Below are positions 58,580 through 64,000 of a DNA stretch of 64,000 nucleotides, in pieces. This DNA comes from Maylandia zebra. Its lineage: Eukaryota; Chordata; Actinopteri; Cichliformes; Cichlidae. A program made the position numbers and the translations under genes. The DNA is taken from positions 15,386,047 to 15,450,046 of the forward strand of contig NC_135179.1 in assembly GCF_041146795.1 (NCBI RefSeq). Direction: 5' to 3'. The first letter of the stretch is position 1. Each line of letters begins with the position of its first letter. Under the pieces are notes generated by a model, which was given only the letters and a program-made list of their open reading frames with translations, searched no databases and was not told the DNA's origin.

Positions 58580-59044
58580 GGATGGATGGATGATTTGTAT
58601 AAAATATTCGTCTATGCCATACAGGCAATGTTTGTGCAATGTTTCATGAAGACTGGTCCACATGTCTTGTTGAGTATAAGCAACATACGAACATGATAGT
58701 ATGATGACATGACCAAGATTTGCAAAACTTATTCACTGTATTCAGTATGACTCAAAATGAGTGACTAAGCTCATAGGATCAGCAGGAAAGGGTTTACAGA
58801 GGTCAAGTCACAAAGCTGTTTTCCCACAGACATTTACAGGACCGGAAGTCTTTTTGCAATCATAGTTATCGCCATCTGGTGGTCCTCAGATAGAATGCAG
58901 CTTTGGAGCGCTTCTGCATCAGATTCATTTTTCGGACCATTTTCTGTAAACCTCAGAGATGGTTGTGAGAAAGTCCCAGCAGATGAGCAGTTTCTGAAAT
59001 ACTCATGGCTGACTAATGAGTGGTTGAGGTATACCTAATAAAGA

Positions 59045-60814
59045 CACAGAGACATTACAGAACATGCATTTAAGTAACTGAAAAAATGGAGATGTAAATA
59101 ACTTTGTGACCTGTAGTGTTCATGCATCAAATCTGTATACAGAAACAGAGATCAGTTTTTTGTTGTTGTTTTTTTCTTATACTGATAAGACATCTTTTAT
59201 TGATTGCAGCAACCAAGCCATTTTTGACCCCGGCCTTTCACCTGATGTTCTCCCACGTGTGCACTCAACCCTTTCAGATAGTTTAATAAATACAAACAGC
59301 GAACAAACCTCATGTATCTCATTCACTTCAGAGAAAATAATCCACTTTCTGAGAACATATTCATACATGAAACTTTTCTTCTTCACCCACGCAGAAAGTA
59401 CAGATAAATGTGTTATGAAACACACACTGCATGAACACACCAGTCTATCACCTCCCACCCTATATCCTGGAAAATATTAACCTTCCTCATCTCATGTCAC
59501 CTTTTTTGTCCTTTGCAAGCACCACGCTCACATGCCTACAGACCCCTGACACATGCACATCGTGAACTACAGGGGAAGCAGTTGCAGACTCGTGTACACA
59601 AACACAGAGACACACAAAGGCAGCTGCAGATATCTCAGAGGAACTTCAGAGAATTCAGGGAGTGGAGAGTCATTTTGTTAAAGAGGACCAAACTGCAGGA
59701 AATGAGAATCATTGACCCTCCCTTGTGACCGAACTTACAATCTGTGCTTGAAATCAGTTGAAGGAAGAAAGAAAACAGAGAAAGTTAGCTGGAGAAGGAA
59801 ATGTTTGAGCATCTATAAATAGAAGGCCCGTGTTTGAAATGATTCTGAAAGGCATGCAGTCATTTATTATTCAGCTCATATTGCTCCATGTTTATCATAT
59901 TAGAAAGAGGAAAAGAAACTTGACTGTAGCAGATCTAAAACTTGTGATCGGCTGCATTTATAGACGTCTACAGCGAGCGAGTATTTGGGGTAATTAAACT
60001 AAGATTTACATGTAAGTGGCCTTATTAGCAAATGGATTTCTGATGCTACAAATGTGTATTTTCAAGAAAAAGAAAGAAGGAAAGAAAATTGCTGTATCCT
60101 TCTAAAGCATATATCAGTTCAGCTCCTCGAATGCAATACCAGACAATCTAATTGTCTTAGCTCAGCACATATCAGCCATCTGCTTTGTGCACAGTGTGAC
60201 TACACTCAGACAAAGGGGATTAAAAAAAAACGCCTCTCAAACACTGCGTTAACCTTTATTTAAGATTTTTTTAGCACAGCTAACACGGTGCGCATGAGCG
60301 TAAGGCATTAGAAAAAACAAACGGTAAACTGTGAGCACGAAGACACGAAGCCTTTTGCACCGAAGAGGTGCATGGGGCCTCATTCATAATTCAGAGGCGT
60401 CGCAGCGATAGGAGAGAGGAGGACGCATCTGTCTGCATTACGCCAGCGTTGCCACTGCGTTGCATCACCCTCCCAGGAGGTTCGTTTTCGAGAGTTTGAT
60501 ACGCTCCCTATCAGTTGCGCTCTGGCTGTGGTCTAATTTCAGCCTCAGATAAGAGCCTGTATTTGTCACCCAGCTCCTTTGCCCTGTCACACAGCCTAGA
60601 AGTGCTCCTCAGTCTGAAATCTTAAAAAGGAGTGCTGACTGGATGAGATGCTGTATGTCTGTATGTTACGTTTGACTGTTAAGTGTGCAATATCATAAGT
60701 AAGAATATCATGCACCCTCGATGCTAAAAAAACCCATCCCCCCAACACACACACACACACACACACACACACTTAGCTGTCTCCCCACACAAAGAGAGGC
60801 GCATGTGCTTTATT

Positions 60815-60880
<66 letters not shown>

Positions 60881-61067
60881 CTGGCTGCTGGTATGTCTGA
60901 CCTAGTTTATTTCTGTAGGCTGCTCTAATGGAAGGAGTGAGCCTGGTGTATTATCTGACTGTATCTGATTTGCATTTCTGCCCTGTCACTGGCAGATGGC
61001 ACCAGAGGTCGAGAGCAGAGCTTTTTTTTGGAGGCCATCTCAAACGCAGCACACACTGCGCACAGAT

Positions 61068-61099
<32 letters not shown>

Positions 61100-62780
61100 A
61101 AACACACAAAGCTTCACACTTTACCATAGAAAGAAACTAAACTTGATGATCAGAAGAGCCGCCTTGCTGCAGGTTCTCAGATTGGATTTAAGTGTGAGTA
61201 AAAGTCAGGTGTGATGCAGTGGGTGGAGGCGTGCAGTAACACAACAAGTCCAGCTGTCCACAGAGCGCTGTGCTCAACGCTTACAAGCATGCATGCATGC
61301 GAAAAGGTGGAGAGACCAGTGCTCTGAACTGTAGTTTTTAGTTTACACCCTCTGCTCTCACACTATTCATGCTTAATAGGAAGGAAGTGATGAATCACGC
61401 TCACTTATTTGTGGTAGTGGTGAGTGTTCGAGTACAGATAGGGCCGCACTCATACATGCACACAAACACTCACACTTTCTCTTTGCCTCCGTCCTCCCAC
61501 CCTACCCCACCCCACACCATCTTTTTCTCTCTCTCTCGAGAAATCACAGAGGAAGTGAACAGACATGAAACCTCAGCAATTTGTCAGTTTTCTATCTGAT
61601 GGAAGTCTCTTGTCACGGTTGAACTCATCCAGCACGTGGTATAGCGTTTATTGTGACACCGAAATTGTGTGTTTACATCTCCGCCATTGCGTCAGGTCAT
61701 ATAAGCCATCACTAGTGTCATGTGTTCCATTAAATTTGGAAACAAGAGAAAAAAAGTTTCCGTGTTGCAGAACAAATGGCTGCACGATGTGTCATCTTAT
61801 CTTGATTTAAACCCACCCACCTGGAATTGGCAGTGTCATACGTGGTCTCGGTGACTCTGCGGCCTTGATCTATTTCATTGTACTGACATTTATTAAACAT
61901 GTTGGTGGTTTAACACAATGAGCACAGCAGCTTGCAGCTGATTTTCATATCGCCTGTTTTCCTCGTGGAAAAAAAGGCTCTTTCTGATAGGCTCGCTTGT
62001 GCACACACATGCATTATACTGCTGCATGCATGCATGCATGTGAACGTGTAAGCTTTATTTGGAGACAGGAAACATCAGGGCGTGCTCTCACTCTCTTTAC
62101 CTCTTTACCTCTTTCTCTCTTTCTTTCACACACACGTACACACACACATACACGGGCATGTAACCGTTATTTAAGGGCGTGGGGACATTCTTGATCATGT
62201 GGTTTCAGCGGGTTGCTTTGCAATTGTAAAGTGTGAAAAAAAAAAATCTGGTAGGTCTGGTGTACATGAAGACACAGATGGACTAAATACAAAAGGAAGA
62301 GGTTCAAACCAATTAGTTTAAGCCCCACTGAAGCGCTGAGCAAAAGAAAAAAGCTGTCTCTGACTCAGATACGATTACATCGTCATAACTTTGTTCTCCG
62401 GGTTCAAAATCAAGGGCCAAGTTCAAACAGAATGCTACTTGTGCATTAAAATCCCCCTTTGTTTCTTCTGTTTTTGTAATTTTCTTTGACACGGCCATCT
62501 TCTCTCTGACTCATCCCTCATGTCTCCAGTGTATTGTGGTGAACCGCCGTCAAATTTACTCCACTTTTATGTCCTTTTCCTCTCTCGTATCTCGCTCTCT
62601 CCCTCTCTCCATTCCCACTTGCGCTGCATCTGTCTCTCGTTAGCAAAGGTTAACCTCCAGTTCAGTGTAGATACGACTTCAATAATGCATATTTCCCATT
62701 AAACATGAATGAGGTGGCTTTTTAAGAAGAAAAAATATTGTAAATTATACAGAGCATGCCAATCTTGTGAGCTGAAATAG
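59045..62780. other. Non-coding stretch with microsatellites
   Basis: CA runs at 60745-60772, 60816-60872 and 61068-61095; GCATGCAT runs at 61288-61300 and 62025-62040. A less AT-rich block, 60375-60620, could be a regulatory element. No gene recognised. Confidence 0.45.
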
Positions 62781-64000
62781 TTCAATATTTGGACAGCAGG
62801 CCCTGATGGCATCCCCGGGCGTGTTCTCAGAGCGTGTTCTGGGGAGCTTGCAGGAGTGCTCACAGACATATTCAATCTGTCCTTGGCCCACGCTGTGGTA
62901 CCGGCCTGCTTCAAATCCACCTCCATCGTCCCGATACCCAAAAACTCCAACCCATCTTGCCTCAATGATTACCGCCCAGTAGCACTCACCCCCATCATCA
63001 CTAAGTGCTTAGAGCGACTGGTCCTAGCACACTTCAAATCCTGTCTCCCCCCCACCCTGGACCCCCACCAATTCGCATACCGCCGGAACAGGAGCACAGA
63101 GGATGCAGTCTCCATCGCAATGCACTCTGTCCTCTCACACCTGGACAACAACAACACCTACGCCAGAATGCTGTTTATAGACTTCAGTTCAGCATTCAAT
63201 ACAATCCACCCCTCACAACTCATCAGGAAACTGACAGACCTGGGTATCAGTTCCCTCATCTGCAAATGGTTACTGGACTTCCTGACCAACCGCCCCCAAC
63301 ATGTCCGGCTGGATAACCGCTGCTCATCTACCATCACAATGAACACCGGTGTACCACAAGGCTGTGTGATGAGCCCTTTCCTCTACTCCCTCTTCACCCA
63401 CGACTGCAGACCTGCTGATGGTTCCAACACCATCATTAAGTTTGCAGATGACACCACGGTGATTGGCCTCATCAGTGACAACGATGAGGCCGCCTACAGG
63501 GAGGAGGTGGATCGTCTGGCTGAGTGGTGCGACAGAAACAACCTGCTGCTTAACACCGAGAAGACCAAGGAGCTCATCGTGGACTACAGGAGGAATGCTG
63601 ACCCACATCCACCCATCCACATTAAGGGGACGGCTGTGGAGCGTGTGAGCAGCTTCAAGTTCCTGGGAGTCCACATCTCCGAGGATCTCACCTGGACGAC
63701 CAACTGCTCCAAGCTGGTCAAGAAGGCTCACCAGCGCCTCTTCTTCTTGAGGACTCTGAGGAAGAACCACCTGTCCTCAGACATCCTGGTGAACTTCTAT
63801 CGCTGCACCATCGAGAGCATCCTGACCAACTGTATAACAGTCTGGTACGGGAACTGCTCTGCCTCGGACCGGAAGGCGTTGCAGAGGGTCGTGAAAACTG
63901 CCCAGCGCATCGCCGGAGCACCACTTCCTGCCATAAAAGACATCTACAGGAAGCGGTGTCTGAAAAGGGCTGGGAAAATCATCAAAGACCCCAGTCACCC
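62781..64000 (+). pseudogene. 5'-truncated LINE reverse transcriptase, open to the window end
   Basis: In the frame of 62796 the sequence is open after a TAG at 62778 right through to 64000. RT motifs: [100 protein letters not shown] and [15 protein letters not shown]. Catalytic FADD is intact. The start inside the PDG motif indicates 5' truncation, as usual for LINEs; the type is L2/Rex1-like. The 3' end lies outside. Confidence 0.85.

Larger units (their letters stand above)
55090..58590 (+). mobile_element. RTE-like LINE, nearly full length
   Basis: A GC-rich 5' region, apurinic endonuclease, reverse transcriptase, a C-terminal region and a tail GGATGAGGATGGATGGATG. Sits inside the older Tc1. 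The RT FADD motif is intact. Interrupted by a SINE at 57996-58253. Confidence 0.88.
52053..59044 (-). mobile_element. Old Tc1-like transposon exploded by later insertions
   Basis: The left end CACTCACCGGCCACATTAC (52065) and the right end TATACCTAATAAAG (59044) are termini of a familiar fish Tc1 family. Pieces of its transposase in reverse remain at 52150-52227 (GTTCAAGAAACCAGTTTGAG), 54488-54770 (ATTTAAGACTCATCAGACCA and neighbours) and 58905-59020 (TTTTCGGACCATTTTCTGTA, GCAGTTTCTGAAATACTCA). The intervals are filled by the hAT at 52236 and the LINE at 55090. Confidence 0.75.

Overview
This window looks like euchromatic DNA of a ray-finned fish, probably a percomorph; a cichlid would fit but I cannot prove it. 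The evidence is compact GT-AG genes, a set of teleost-type transposons (Tc1 with long inverted repeats, many hAT MITEs, Rex1/L2-like and RTE-like LINEs, tRNA-derived SINEs, Ty3/gypsy fragments) and abundant CA and TA microsatellites.

Host genes lie in the first 29 kb. Three tandem omega-class glutathione transferase genes (gsto) sit on the plus strand at 79-1924 (5' end outside the window), 5036-7643 and 11516-14960. The two complete copies share a six-exon structure and each encodes 239 residues. They are followed on the minus strand by itprip (15970-17583, single coding exon) and a complete nine-exon fas/TNFRSF6 death receptor gene (24626-28738). The gsto-itprip linkage matches the arrangement I recall for mammals (GSTO1, GSTO2, ITPRIP). 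The gsto genes concern thiol and redox chemistry, itprip modulates IP3-receptor calcium release, and fas triggers apoptosis. Their proximity reflects shared ancestry and is not an operon.

From about 29 kb to the end I recognise no host gene. This part is a transposon graveyard. It holds a Tc1 element with inverted repeats of about 270 bp and an internally deleted transposase (32643-33976); a hAT element with a perfect 8-bp target duplication carrying a SINE (37085-38795); an almost full-length minus-strand Rex1/L2-like LINE whose reverse transcriptase has lost the two catalytic aspartates (39175-42430); a LINE fragment and a decayed gypsy pol (42430-44650); a long-TIR MITE (44681-45120); and a Harbinger-like transposase relic (46515-47140). 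A nest at about 52053-59044 has an old Tc1 element split by a hAT (itself holding two smaller elements) and by an RTE-like LINE, which is split in turn by a SINE. A 5'-truncated LINE with an open reverse transcriptase frame runs off the right edge (62781-64000).

The stretches 47.2-51.2 kb and 59.1-62.8 kb are mostly unannotated single-copy-looking DNA with microsatellites. They contain one pair of similar 46-bp blocks about 11 kb apart that could be regulatory.
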